From Mermis nigrescens (lineage: Eukaryota; Nematoda; Enoplea; Mermithida; Mermithidae): DNA of 64,000 nucleotides. How positions within the stretch are numbered: the first letter of the stretch is position 1; each line of letters starts with the position of its first letter. A program made the position numbers and the translations under genes. Below, in pieces: positions 20,491 to 31,888 of this stretch. A model generated the notes under the pieces. It did not search any database, was not told the DNA's origin, and saw only the letters and a list, made by a program, of their open reading frames with translations. Location: NCBI GenBank assembly GCA_036768485.1, contig JAVLUZ010000157.1, forward strand, positions 9,785,358 to 9,849,357, in the 5' to 3' direction.

Positions 20491-22927
20491 TCCGGTTGTA
20501 ATGAAAAACCGGGTGTGCACAAAAATTGGTCAGGGTAAAATAATCGGTTAAAAACGCTCATTTTGCTGATAAATTGAGGTGCCGGCGCACGATCGACATC
20601 AGCTAAAGGTTGTGCGATTGTAGACCAAACTAAAGGACGCAAGGGTGTGTCAGTCGTAGCCGCGTAATGCAGATGTGCTGCGTACACCCGGTCAAAGTGC
20701 ACTTGGGCGCACTCGACCAACTGGTCGTACAGACGCGTTCCTGCGACTTCACCCAGATAAGAGCGTAACTCGTGCAATACGTCAGGCGCAATATAGCACG
20801 GTGCTTCACGCGTCATTTTCTACATCATGTTGAAAAAATGTTGCACATAACGCGAGCAATTTTGAACTCTCGCGTTCTCTTCTGCGGATACGCGTTCGCA
20901 TATGGCTTGAATATGCGCAGGTACTGCGACTTCTAAATTCGACGGTGGATTTTGAATAACCTGTGGTTGAATATTCGCCACGGTATTTGACACTCCCGTC
21001 ATGGCCATAGGAGCCGTAAAATGAGTAGTAGGTGCCACTGAAGTCGACACGCCTTGTGGCGCGGAGTGGGACGCGATTTGCGTGGACAACGCTGCTTGCT
21101 GTACTTCCTGTGCAGGTAGAGAGCGTTGAGGTGGCGGTGGGAAGCCTATAATTTCTGTCATGATAACGTCGGGTTCAGGTTGACGCTCTACCCAATCCAA
21201 CTGAGAAGTCGGTAAAAGTAGGAGCGAACTGAAGCCCAAGGGTGCCTGCTGGTCTGCCACAAGCGATTGTGAAACAATCGGTTGCGAAACGGTAGTAGCC
21301 CCTTTTCGAGCCATTGCCGCGCGTGTGGTACGCGGTGGCAACAAGTTTGCTTGCCTTTTGGCCTCAGCGTCGGATAACACCATGACTAAATGTTTAGGAG
21401 ACAAATCGTCGTGTTCTGCGGACACAGATTGTTCAATTCCAACCATAGGAGAATTGTAAGGAATATCAGTTTGTGAAGAAATCACAGAAGCTGGGGTACT
21501 TGAGCTGGTTGGTTTGGACTTAGGTTCGGTATCAGGCGCATGAACCGGGCCCAAAACTGAGTCGGCAACGGCCTGCAATCCCTGAACTTTTAGATCAGGA
21601 TTATCAAAAACATTAGTATGAGCCAACACTTCCATTACAGAGGCAATGGTGGTGGCTGCAGCTATGGCCGCTGGTGGTTGCGGAGCTGGTCCGTAAAAGT
21701 CCTCTACTGTGACTAACGCTCCGCCATCAGAATCAATGGAGACATCAGTCGCCGTACTGGTTGACTGGCCCCGTGATGGCTTGCGAGATGACAATGGTAT
21801 ACGCTGTCTGGTTTTCGGTTCGCTAGCTTTAACGTGTGATTCGTTGCCTTTAAATGAAATTGGCATAGGTTTTCTATCCTCGGTAATGCGATTATTTTGC
21901 GAGCAGCCTTCTATCAATATGAAAACATTGATAATTATCAGGGCATTCATCGCTAAATAATGTTGCATATCCCGAGTTAGTGGTAAACTCCACGCCTGTC
22001 CAAAATTATCAGGCGCGTTGGGATCAATAGCCATGTCAAAGAAAAATTCAGCCAAGCGCTTTAAAGTATGTGAATGCGCTGTAATATGGAGATGGCGAGT
22101 GAACAATCTCGCCAAAGGCTGAATATTGATAAAATTTGCACTAAACGGATCTTTCCAATGCCGTTGATTTCGAATCTCGGCATCAGGAATTGCCGAAATT
22201 TCTTCAAAAGTTGAGCCGTAAACATGAAAATACGCAAGTTTGTCTTGCGTAGGGTCGTAACAGACCATATATACGTTTGGTAGACGCGTTTCAAGCAGCT
22301 GATGAAGCCCAAACGGAGGTTTTGGGAACTTAGCAATGTCCCAGCAGAACACATGACTGTTCGCGCTAGCAATTTGGACATAGCGAACAAATGGGCCATG
22401 GAGGTCCTCATAGGTGGGACATAGCTGCTTAAAACGCAAATCCCAGGTCTTATAAGTTCTGCCTTTTCTGTCATTCACAAATTCCGAATCGTAGCCTAAG
22501 AATAAGGTGCCATTTGTCATGTTTGATGGCTGGATCAAAGCCAAAACAGCCTCAAAAGACTCCTGGTCATTGGTGATTAAAACAGTGGATAGATAGTCTC
22601 TTCTTTGGCACACGTAGGGCAGCCAAAGGGAATCTATCAAACCTGTTCTCCCACCAGAGCTCTTGGTCATTTATACGTTTACTGTGATTTGTGGCTACAT
22701 GTGATGTTTTATGCTCTATCATTTTTGCAGTAAGTGCTTCTAGACCGCCAACACGACTGTCATCATTTTGTGGCAGCGGGTCTGGAAGAACCAACCCCCG
22801 CTCCAAAGCCATATTAGTCAAAGCCGAACAAAACTCATCTAGGGACGCGGGATCACGCCCTCAAATTTGAATCGGCGACCAGCTGCTTCCAGCAATGCCT
22901 CCTCGTTGGGGTACCTTCAGCAGCCAT
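20487..22927 (-). pseudogene. ORF3 of element 1: DEDDy 3'-5' exonuclease-like protein in env position
   Basis: The probable ATG at 22927 overlaps the pol end in another frame. Exo I is LFLGYDSEFVND (Asp and Glu). Exo II is the Asp in DPTQDKLAYFHVYG. A SHTLKRLAEFFFD helix leads to exo III AWSLPLTRDMQHYLAMNA, where the usual YxxxD ends in Asn. This is the order and spacing of the RNase D/WRN/MUT-7 class. A Pro/Ser/Thr-rich linker follows, then a C-terminal segment conserved with element 2. Frameshifts lie near 22860 and 22600. An in-frame TAG at 20820-20822 interrupts a region that aligns without a break to element 2, so the original was probably one protein of about 800 residues. Confidence 0.75.
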
Positions 22928-23345
22928 GGGTCTGCAAAAGGGAAAACATTAGATAATGGTACGGCATGTGCTGTTTTAGAGCCATTTAATAAACGTATAG
23001 GCGCGCAGTCCTTAGCTTTTTGTTCCCTGCCCGGTAAATCCTCAAAACTTATGACTACTGCCGGGGCGAGAGGGCGATGTGGTAATTTTACCAAAACAAA
23101 ATCGCCAGGGACATACACATGCTTTTCTACAATTAAATCTGAGTACGGTAATTTGGGCTCAGGCAGAAGTCTATTCCGGTGAACGAGATGAGTGATCAGA
23201 GGATTATAGACATATGCGATTTTCGCAGTTTCAGGAGTAGGTAAATCAATAATTCTATATGGACCAACACGTTTGGGTGATAGTTTACCGATTTCAGGTT
23301 GAATTACTGAGGTATTATTAAGGTAAACTATATCCGAGAGAGAAA
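22861..23345 (-). pseudogene. Pol C-terminus of element 1: GPY/F module and PWWP/Tudor-like domain
   Basis: This continues integrase after a frameshift near 23340. It has PEIGKLSPK, the GPYRI hallmark of the GPY/F module, and a HLVHRNRLLP segment. A second module follows: YVPGDFVLVKLPHRPLAPAV, then VISFEDL, then a variable loop and VPLSNVFPF. GDxVxxKxxxxPxxPAxV followed by a late VPLxxxxPF matches the layout of PWWP/Tudor-type chromatin-reader folds. Such modules steer integration in chromoviruses. Element 2 carries the same module. The frame ends soon after the hidden ORF3 ATG. Confidence 0.6.
22932..22960 (-). promoter_or_regulatory. Splice-acceptor-like site before the ORF3 ATG, element 1
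   Basis: The minus strand reads CTAATG, a pyrimidine run TTTTCCCTTTTGCAG, then ACCC and the ORF3 ATG. Element 2 has the same layout with the same 4-nt spacing. It would let ORF3 be made from a spliced subgenomic RNA as env is. The stretch also encodes the conserved PF(A)(D/E)PW of the pol tail, which could explain the conservation. Confidence 0.4.
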
Positions 23346-25514
23346 AATTTGTTTGATTACTGACTTATTATATTGAGATTTTTGCTGCTTACGCGCTTGA
23401 GCTAAGTTTTGAGACGCGATTTCGTGTAGATCTTGTAAAGTCAGCTTTAAGTCAATGACATATTTTTCCGCAACAGATGGTAAATTTGGATTCATCACAA
23501 AGTCATTTATGAGTAGAGTGTCAAGGGGAAATGCTGGTTCGCGACCATAAAGCATTTCAAAAGGAGATATATTAATTGATGATTGTGGAGTCGCGCGGTA
23601 TGCAAATAAAGCAAAAGGTAGAAATTGCTCCCAATCATACTTAGATCGCGCACTCAGCTTAGACAAACCATCAATCAAAGTGCGATTATAACGTTCCACC
23701 AACCCATCACACTGGGGGTGAAATGGGGTTGTAAATATTTTTTGAACGTTTAATAGTTTACAAACTTCAGAAATAAGGGTAGATGTAAAGTTTGACCCCT
23801 GATCTGTCAAAATTTTCTTGGGAACTCCATAACATGGTATAATTTCTCTTAGTAATAAATTTGCGATTGTTGTTGCTTTTATGTCAGAAACAGCGAAAGC
23901 TTCCACGTATTTGGTAAAATAATCCATAAAAACTAGAATTTGGTCATTTCCGGAGGGAGATCGCGGCATATGCAAACAATCACACGCAATAAGTTCAATG
24001 GGCGTGGATACTTCAATTGGTTGCAGTGGAACGGATGTGGAATTTAATGCGACCTTACGTTGTAAGCACACATCACAATTCCTACACCACGCGATCACAT
24101 CATTTTCCATGCGCGGCCACCAATAACGCATTTGTATGGCGGGCAAGATTTTGCGCGATGAAAAATGAGCTCCGAAAATAGAGTCATGAAATTCGGTTAA
24201 TATAAAGCGACGCAAAGATTTGGGTATGACTATTTGATGTACGACAGTTGGTGAACGTTTAGGTTGGAATCTACAAAAAAGAACATCGTTTACGAGAAAA
24301 AATTCGTCACAATATTTTTTCGTTGTTAAATCATTTAATGCGATGCGAATTTTATGTAATTTGTCATCTGCACGTTGCTCAGTGAGTAAACGCGCAGGTG
24401 TTAGCATTTCAGCTTTTTCAGCATCGGTAAGTAATAGGCGTTCACAAAATGTAGGTGGTTTTGTATTGGTAGGATCGATTTGCGCAGTAGGATTATTATT
24501 TTGCGCATTTGGATGATTAATTGGTGCAGTAGGCGCATTATCGCGCAATCGGTCAGGTGGAACCGATTCATCATCTGACTCAGAATCTTCCGATTCTAAA
24601 TTTGCGATGTTAACGACATTTTTGCGTTCAAGTTTATATTTTCGTTCTGCATGATTGTATTTAGGGTGTCGTGAAAGAAGATCAGCTGCGCAGTTATATG
24701 CACCAGGAACATAAACGATATCATATTCATATTCTTGTAATTTGAGACCCCAACGGCGTAAACGACTCGATGGGTCTTTAACGTTTACAAGCCACGTTAA
24801 TGCTTGATGATCAGTTTTGACGATGAATTTTTTACCGTAAAGATAATGTCGATAATGCTTGATGGCCCACACTACCGCTAACGCTTCTTTTTCCGAAGTA
24901 GCATAGTTACATTTGGCAGAATTTAGCACGCGACTAGCGTAGCTAAGAATAAAACGATTTTTGGATGGTAAATGTTTTTGTGTCAAAATAGCACCTAACG
25001 CGTAATTACTCGCGTCAGTTGTTAAAATAAATTGGTGCTCATCGTCAAATTTTGGTAATTGCAAAATAGGTGGGGATGTAAATGCTTTCTTCAGAAGCTC
25101 AAAGGCGGTTTGGTGTTCAGCCTTCCAGCAAAATTCGACATCTTTACAAAGAAGATGGAATAACGTTTTAGCGATTTTAGCAAGATCTTTAACTAATTTT
25201 TTAAACCATTGGACTAAGCCAAGGAATTTTTGCAAAGATTTAACGGTTTTTGGTACGGGAAACGAGATTAAATCTGCGACTTTGGACATATCAGGAGCGA
25301 TGCCCATTGCACTTATGTTGTGGCCAAGAAATTTTACCTCTGCATGCGCAAGATGGCATTTATCAGGCTTTACACGTAAGTTTGCTTTTTTAAGAGCAAG
25401 AAAGACATTCTCAAGATCTTTTAAATGTTCTTTGAAAGTGCGTGAAAAAATAATTATGTCATCGATGTAAACGAGACAAGATTTCCAATTTAGACCTGCG
25501 AGCACGAGCTCCAT
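23328..25514 (-). pseudogene. Pol of element 1: RT thumb/palm end, RNase H, integrase
   Basis: This is a 728-codon open stretch. The RT catalytic box is LVYIDDIIIFSR (YIDD). RNase H shows LTTDASNYALGAIL, the Glu of SEKEALAVVWAI and TDHQALTWL. Integrase has the zinc motif (HDSIFGAH, then CRNCDVC) and the DDE core: Asp in IACDCLHM, Asp in LTDQGSNF, Glu in GLVERYNRTL. The domain order is Ty3/Gypsy. At its 5' end a single extra base near 25512 separates it from the N-terminal RT frame; at its 3' end a frameshift near 23340 separates it from the GPY/F module. All catalytic residues are present. Confidence 0.92.
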
Positions 25515-27345
25515 TTAGTCTTTGAAAATCTGCGGGCGCATTTTTTAAACCAAAAGGTAAAACTTCAAATTCGTAATGACCAACAGGACATATGAATGCA
25601 GTTTTTTCGCGAGATTTATTATCGAGTGGAATTTGCCAGTATCCAGATTTTAAATCTAGTGTGCTAAAATATGCGGCATTGCCTAAGGTATCAAAATAAT
25701 TGTCTAATTGTGGAAGAGGATAAACTTGCGTTTTAGTAACGTCATTTAACCGTCGATAATCGACGACCGGCCTAAGGGAACCGTCCTTTTTTCCAATGAG
25801 AAATAATGGACTTGCCCATGGGCTGGTTGTAGGTCGAATAATTTTATCCGCTAGCATTTCATTTATAATTTTCTGCATAGATTCTCTTCTAGAATGTTCA
25901 ACACGATAAGTTTTTCCAACAATGGGCGGATTATCCCCTGTGTCAATATGATGTTTCATCAAGGGGGTACGTCCGAGAGGTTCGTTTTTTAATGCAAAAA
26001 TTGAGTCGTATTTTAAACATAGTTCACGAATTTGTTGCTGTTGTCTAGAATCAACGGCGGAGCCGTTTAAAGCTTTATTTATTGATGCAAAAAGTTCTGG
26101 TGTCCTATCATCAAAAGATGAAACATGTGACACAACTTCGGCATCAGAGGTTAAAGAACCTATTATTTCACCAGAGTCAATGCGAATTGGCGCTTTAGAG
26201 ATGTTACAAACGCGAACAGGTATTAAAGGTTGTGAAGCATCGACTATAGACAGAGCAACAAAAAGTGAAGTTCTTTCCATAAAATCGGGATTTGGTTCAA
26301 ATAATGCGAAATCAAAATTGCAAGAACCGTGACTTATATAGCCAGGTGTAATTAATTCATGCCTAGGTTGTATAATAACAGGCTCAGGTAACGAAACATG
26401 CACACACACAACACCAGAGGTAGTTGTGTTGGGTTTTGTGCGAAATTGCAATTTTTCATGAGATGAGAGTAAATTAACCTTTATGCCGTTTATAAAAGCA
26501 CAGCGCTCAATAGGATTAACCCACATGAGTGCGGATTCGCAAAAATCATATCCTAAGAGCATGTCTTCCGGCAAATGATCAATTATAGCTACTGAGGTAG
26601 AAATAGATTGTTCCGCGATAGTTAAAGTCATATTTACTTTATAACGAACTACAGCGGTGATTTCGCCTACACCATGTACGACTTGTGAGACTTGTTTAGG
26701 TGGTAAATTAAAACCAAGACGTAAGAATGCAGACGTGGTCATCATGGTGACCTGTGAACCCGTATCTATGAGAGCAGGTACATCAACGCCGTGAACTTTA
26801 ACAAGAATGGTGGGTAAATTTGTCCCAGCATGGCTTACAATAGGAATATTAGGATCTAAAGTCTTAGATGGAGGTAGATTGATTTTTTCATAAGTTGCGA
26901 GACGACGTTGTAAACGTTCGTACTCTTCGAGAAATTCTTGCGACGCGAATAGATTGGGACGCACGCTAGATTCTGGCCCTTTCGCAGTAACCGTGTTTAC
27001 ATCATGAGGAGATGTAAGGGTTGGCTGCGGTGGGGGCACATTCATGGTGGGTTGGTTATCCGCAGTGTATGTGACATAAGGGCGATTAAAATTGTTGTCG
27101 CTGCGGTAATTTGAATTATAGTATGTACCACGCTGTTCATTTGGGAATTGCACAAAAGGTGTATTTTGTCGCAATTGATTATTATAACGATTATTGTAAC
27201 GCGAATTTTGATAATTAGCACGCGAATTTTGGTAATAATCATTACGATTTTGCCTAAAATTTGATCGTGTTTGCTTAGAATCAAAACGATTATCATTATT
27301 TGCATAGTTAGATGAACGATGTTGACTAGAGTTACGATATCGTGA
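25459..27345 (-). pseudogene. Pol of element 1: protease and N-terminal reverse transcriptase
   Basis: The retropepsin-type protease has ALIDTGSQVTMM (DTG active site) and a later PEDMLLGYDFC second-strand motif. RT begins at SPWASPLFLIGKKDGSLRPV with FSTLDLKSGYWQIPL (first catalytic Asp) and GHYEFEVLPFGLKNAPADFQ. The upstream Asn/Arg/Tyr-rich stretch continues from gag. The frame upstream of 27174 runs back to an in-frame TGA near 27350. Gag and pol are in the same frame here, separated by the gag TGA (27448-27450) and that second TGA, whereas in element 2 they are in different frames. Confidence 0.9.
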
Positions 27346-27447
27346 GTGAGATCAATGTCTACTTTGCGAATTCGAACGCGATGGCGAACGATTTTGACAC
27401 GAAAAAGAACGCAACTGGCTGCAATTGCGAGCCATAGAATTATTACT

Positions 27448-29656
27448 TCAATCAGGTTGGGTATTATGATTAGCATTATTAGACGCTTCTTGTCTCTGAT
27501 GCATGAAACATTCCTCATAGATATGACCTATGCGCTTGCAAAAGGTACAATATTTACGAGAGGAACTTTCTGGTTTCTCAGCACGCGACGAGCGATGAAA
27601 CGTTCTATGACGCGAACGATTTGAATCATTTTGGTTAGATGCGTGAGGAGTATCTTTAGGTACTGCGCTGCCTACGGGAGCAGCTGTTACCGATACATAA
27701 GGTGTTACTGCCTTTTTATCCTCAAATTCTTTATTAGCAAATTCAGCGCTTAGCGCATTGTCCAAAAATTCAGCCAATGATGCTCTAGGCTTTTTATGAT
27801 ATGCCTCTTTCGAAATGTGTGGTAATAAACCTTCTTTTAATTGATGTCGCATCAAATTATTGAAATGATGCGAGTCAACTTCTAGATAAGGATCAGATTT
27901 AATTAGCTCTTCGCGAAGCGAGAGATAATAAGCTTTAACCGATTTGTTAGGCTGCTGTTTATGATTCAAAAAACGATTAAAGAGCGCACCGGTGTCCATT
28001 GGACAAAATTCGGTTATTAGCGCTTGTTTCATTTTCGAATAAGATTGTTGTATATCAGCAGGTAACGAACGGTATAAACGCATAGCATAGGGATCAAGAA
28101 ATCCAGTTGCGAATTTTAAACGATCAGCTTTGTCGATATCATAGGTATCGGCAAGCGATTCAAATTCTGCAAAATATGCTTTTATATCCGTTTTATCTCC
28201 ATCAAAAAATTTTTTGTTAGCAATTGCAATTTGCATTTGTGTTAAAAATGGTCCGCAATTCAAGGAATCAGCGAGACGCGATCCACCACGCGAGCCTTCA
28301 GATGAAGAATCTGAACTATAGCGGTGACGTCGTCTGCGCGATCTACTTTTGCGACGCGAGCGACGACTGCGCGGGCGATCATAGCTATTAGATGAGCTTT
28401 CATCAGAAAATTTAACATGTCTTCTCCTACTAGATGATTCAGGTAGAGGTGCAGATTCATTTTGCAAATTTGCAGATTCATTGTTAATACCAGATAGATT
28501 TATCTCAACAGGTTGCATCTCGATATTAGAAGAATGCAAAATAGGATTATTAGGTGGTATTTCCACATTCACAGGATTAGGTACATAATTATTTGGAAAA
28601 ATTTCGCCTTGAGGTGGAAAATATTGCAGCGGTGGTGGATTTAACTGCTGCTGCGAGTTCGCATTCAAAGAATTAGGTACGAAGGAAGGCGCATTACGAT
28701 TTAAAGACAGCGGCGGCTGAGATCGCGACGTCTGCAAAATCGGTACCGACGGCTGCGAAATCGTAGGTATATTTTCCGAAAAACCCGAGTTTTGCACTGG
28801 TTGCAAACCCGTGTTTAAAGGATTCTGTGACAAATTAGATATCTCAGGCGCGCGATTTGTACAATTTTGAGACGATATTTTCAGGAATAGTTTCCGAAGG
28901 TGAGCGTGAATTTGATACGCTGTTGCCAGTGGACAACAGTGAAGATGCACGATGCGTACTTTGCGCACGATTCACACTTTGCGCATTAAATTCAGAAAAA
29001 TTTGCGCTATCGATTGAGTGGTTAACACGCTCAGATGGATTACTCTCTATGCGATTCGAAACTGGTTGGGGTTTAAGCATAGTGCTTAGCTCCAAACGCA
29101 GTTTACGCATTTCATCCGCATTTTCCTTTTTATCTTGATCAACGCGCGTAGAAAGGTCCAAAAATTGCAAATGAATAGCTTGTAGCGCTTTTAAAATAAG
29201 ATCATTAGTCACATTAGCATTAGCACGCTCTTCGTCGGCATTTATGCTATGACTATGATTACTTTCTACATCAGAATCGGGATTTTCGCGCTCCGAACTG
29301 GTTTCAGGATTATTTGCCGTGTTAAGAGTAGTCGTATTATCAATCATTGTATGATTAGATGAATTGTCAATGTTAGGGTCCGATCTAGTTATCGAAGTTT
29401 GATTAATGCGCGATCACATGGTACTCAATAACAGTTCATCTTCAGACTGTGTATTGCTCGCGGCATTTAGTGACGCGGGTAATTTATCATTACTCGCCTT
29501 ACTAGTTACGTCTTTCGTATTTGTGTCATTACTCGCAGAATTACTCGCGCTATTAGAGTCAACAGGCGCGGTGGGTAATTGGCGAGATGAAGTAGGTGGC
29601 ATAGAAGGTTTTTTCAATTTAGCGGGCGGTGTCCGCAAAACCTTTTTTCCTGCCAT
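27448..29656 (-). pseudogene. Gag polyprotein of element 1
   Basis: It begins MAGKKVLRTPPAK, like element 2 (MGGKKILRTPPAK). A long Asn/Ser/Gln/Pro-rich N-terminal region, a Ser/Arg tract (RSRRSRRKSRSRRRRHR) and a capsid-like region follow. The capsid-like region has FFDGDKTDIKAYFAEFESLA and a HKQQPNKSVKAYYLSLREEL major-homology-like stretch. A CCHC zinc knuckle (CTFCKRIGHIYEEC) precedes the stop. A TGA at about 29414-29416 and a frameshift near 28850 break the frame. Gag packages the element RNA into cytoplasmic particles. Confidence 0.88.
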
Positions 29657-30224
29657 TTTTAGGTATCAAAAATGTCAAAAAATATGACCTTGGGTAAAAT
29701 AAATTTCAGTGCGTCGAAATTTTGCCCAAAATAAATGTTTCGAATTTGGCCTTTGTCGATCCGAAAAACAGGTTTTTTCACGTGAATAGTATTTGCTTAC
29801 GTGAAGTAAGATATACGTGACGTGAAATGATCAAAAACAGGTAGGACTAAGCCTAAAGCGCAAGAAAGTGTACGTGGTTAGAAAAACAGGTAGGTAAAGA
29901 CTTTTGTCACCTAGGTCTTTACCAAGAGAGAAAAATGATAAATCGTTGCCTGCGGGTCGACGTTTATAGAAAAATGCAAGCGTGAGAGCTGCCTTCGTTG
30001 ATAAAGATTCGACGGAAATAGAAAAATAACGATGACTTTACCACGATACACAAAATCTTTACCACGGACGCTTACTTAAATTGCGCACTGCCACAATCGC
30101 GGTCGATACAACAACAAAGGTGAACGAAATGTTACACATTCTTAGATGGCCAAAATGATAATTTTTGGATCGAAAAATAATTTTACGATGATTGATCAGT
30201 TTGGCTGTAGCTAGCAGCCTAGAA

Positions 30225-30238
30225 GAGGGAACTATCCA
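30225..30238 (-). promoter_or_regulatory. Candidate primer-binding site of element 1
   Basis: One base after the 5' LTR the minus strand reads TGGATAGTTCCCTC. A TGG start is expected for pairing with a tRNA 3'-CCA end. Element 2 has TGGAGTTTCCCCCC at the same offset. I cannot name the tRNA. The remaining leader to the gag ATG (29657-30224) is non-coding. Confidence 0.5.
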
Positions 30239-30239
30239 G

Positions 30240-31295
30240 TGTAAATACATGGGCTGCCCTATGTATACAGGAATCAACATAGGACAGGGATGTATTTGCC
30301 TTCGAGAGTTACTTAGGTACGTAGGTACTTAAGTCTACGCTTAGCGCTGGTCCCGATCGCGCAGCCTGGGATCGCTTTCGATCTTTGGACCCTTACAGAC
30401 CCTACGGCTTTGATCCCCTCAGCCCTAATATTGCTGGCTGCTTCTGGTCGGGTGATCTCAGCAGCTATGCCCTAAGACCTAAGGCTACTTACCTAATCTC
30501 GGAATTTGCCGCAGAGGTCAGTTGACCTATCTCAAAGCTCAAGTTGAATATTTAACTTCTTTTCTAAGGTTCGATGTCTGATCATGAAATGTTTTTGGTT
30601 CCTAATACGTGTAGCACAATAAACTTTGAAAACAACAACATTGAGCTCTACACTGATCAATCATCCCTAAAGATTAAATAATATTTTTGATCAATTTTAG
30701 GTTTGAGGAAAGAATTAAGACTTTCAAATAAAACTAAGCAATCATACGGAAATTACCTATCCTTCCACTCTGATGAGTTGAAATCCTCGACGTGGGCAAT
30801 TACCGACCTAACCCTCGGTATATCCAAAAACCCCTGGGTAGGTTTTTCTCTAATTTATTTCGAACGAAGAATCCACGGCCTGTAGCCGGACAACCAAATA
30901 AAGCAAAAAGAAAAACGAAAACGTACGGACTATACACACGTACGGTGGCCAACAAGACTGCCAACAACACTAACTACACTGGCCTCAAGAGACCATTACA
31001 GTAAAATAAACAAAGATCAAATTAACGTAATACTGATACACTTTTATCTCAGATCGAATATTCTCGATTACTACAAGCGGTATGCATTAAACAATTACTA
31101 TTATCATACACTTAACTCTATGTTACCGGACAAGTATCTTATTGTTTTTTATTATTGAAAATTGGGGAAAAAGTGGGAAGACCGAAGGCATAGCCCACAG
31201 TACACTATCGTAGATAGCTACGAGTATTGGCTATGTGATGGCTACCGCGAACTGCTAAGGCAAGTTCGCCTATACGTGTAACTCTCGCAGTTACA
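30240..31295 (-). repeat. 5' LTR of element 1
   Basis: It is 1056 bp with TGTA...TACA ends. It is nearly identical to the two pieces of the 3' LTR and clearly related to the solo LTR at 53302-54346. It should carry the promoter and polyadenylation signals; an AATAAA-type site is present on the minus strand near 31147. Confidence 0.93.
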
Positions 31296-31888
31296 ATAAG
31301 AAGGCCACGAATGGGCCTGAAAACGGTAAGAATAAAATTTTCATTCATATATTTTTCTATATCTTATTGGCAGCGAAGCGACCCGTTGCTGCGCTATGTA
31401 ATTAGCAGAGGTCAAAAAAGGCATTTAGTTCAGAAGTTTTGTGCAATGTAGAAGTTCATCAATTTCAAGTGTTTTTGGGCTTGCTTAATTCAGGACCAAG
31501 ATTTGGCCGATTTTGCGAAAATTTTAACGTTACTATTTAACATTAAAATGCTTTTTTACAAAATTTTCCGGGACTCTGCCCCGGACCCCGTTGGAAACGC
31601 GTGAGCGCGCCATCCCAGACCCAAGAACCGTAAAATCTCGTTTTACATGTGCAACGAGATTTCAGGGAGAACAAGCCAGATAAAAGAGTTAGGAATTTCT
31701 AAAAATTTCCGCCGTTTCGCGCCGGCATTAATTTGTCTTTTTTGTATAATTTACGCGGTGTAAATTGAGTTTAAAGTGCAAAAACGTCAAAATTTTGCGG
31801 CGCATAGCGCCGCCAGTTACTGTTCTTTCTTTTTTGTAAAGCTCCAGCATTGAGTTTAAAAGCCTGAATCACTCAAAATATCTTCAGA
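31296..31888. other. Unassigned interior of the TTAA-bounded element
   Basis: It contains two GGCGC-loop-GCGCC type hairpin motifs (about 31711-31726 and 31798-31815) and a CGGGACTCTGCCCCGGACCCC box near 31570 that resembles 39430-39455. No coding sequence is seen. Confidence 0.5.

Larger units (their letters stand above)
15364..31295 (-). mobile_element. Ty3/Gypsy LTR retrotransposon, element 1
   Basis: The element lies on the minus strand: 5' LTR 30240-31295, leader with tRNA-primer-like site, gag, pol, ORF3 (exonuclease-like), ORF4, polypurine tract, 3' LTR 15364-18001. LTRs have TGTA...TACA ends, are about 1.05 kb without the Penelope-like insertion, and are nearly identical, so insertion was recent. 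Flanks GTAA (left) and ATAA (right) suggest a 4-bp target duplication with one change. Protease, RT, RNase H, integrase order and the GPY/F module place it in Ty3/Gypsy. Several frameshifts and stops (gag near 29415 and 28850, RT near 25510, integrase C-terminus near 23340, ORF3) make this copy non-autonomous. Confidence 0.93.

Noticed and set aside
27042..27518. 158-codon Ile/Val/Arg-rich minus-strand frame at the gag-pol border of element 1
   Set aside because: It is a shifted frame of the Asn/Arg/Tyr-rich gag-pol linker; the true frame aligns with element 2.
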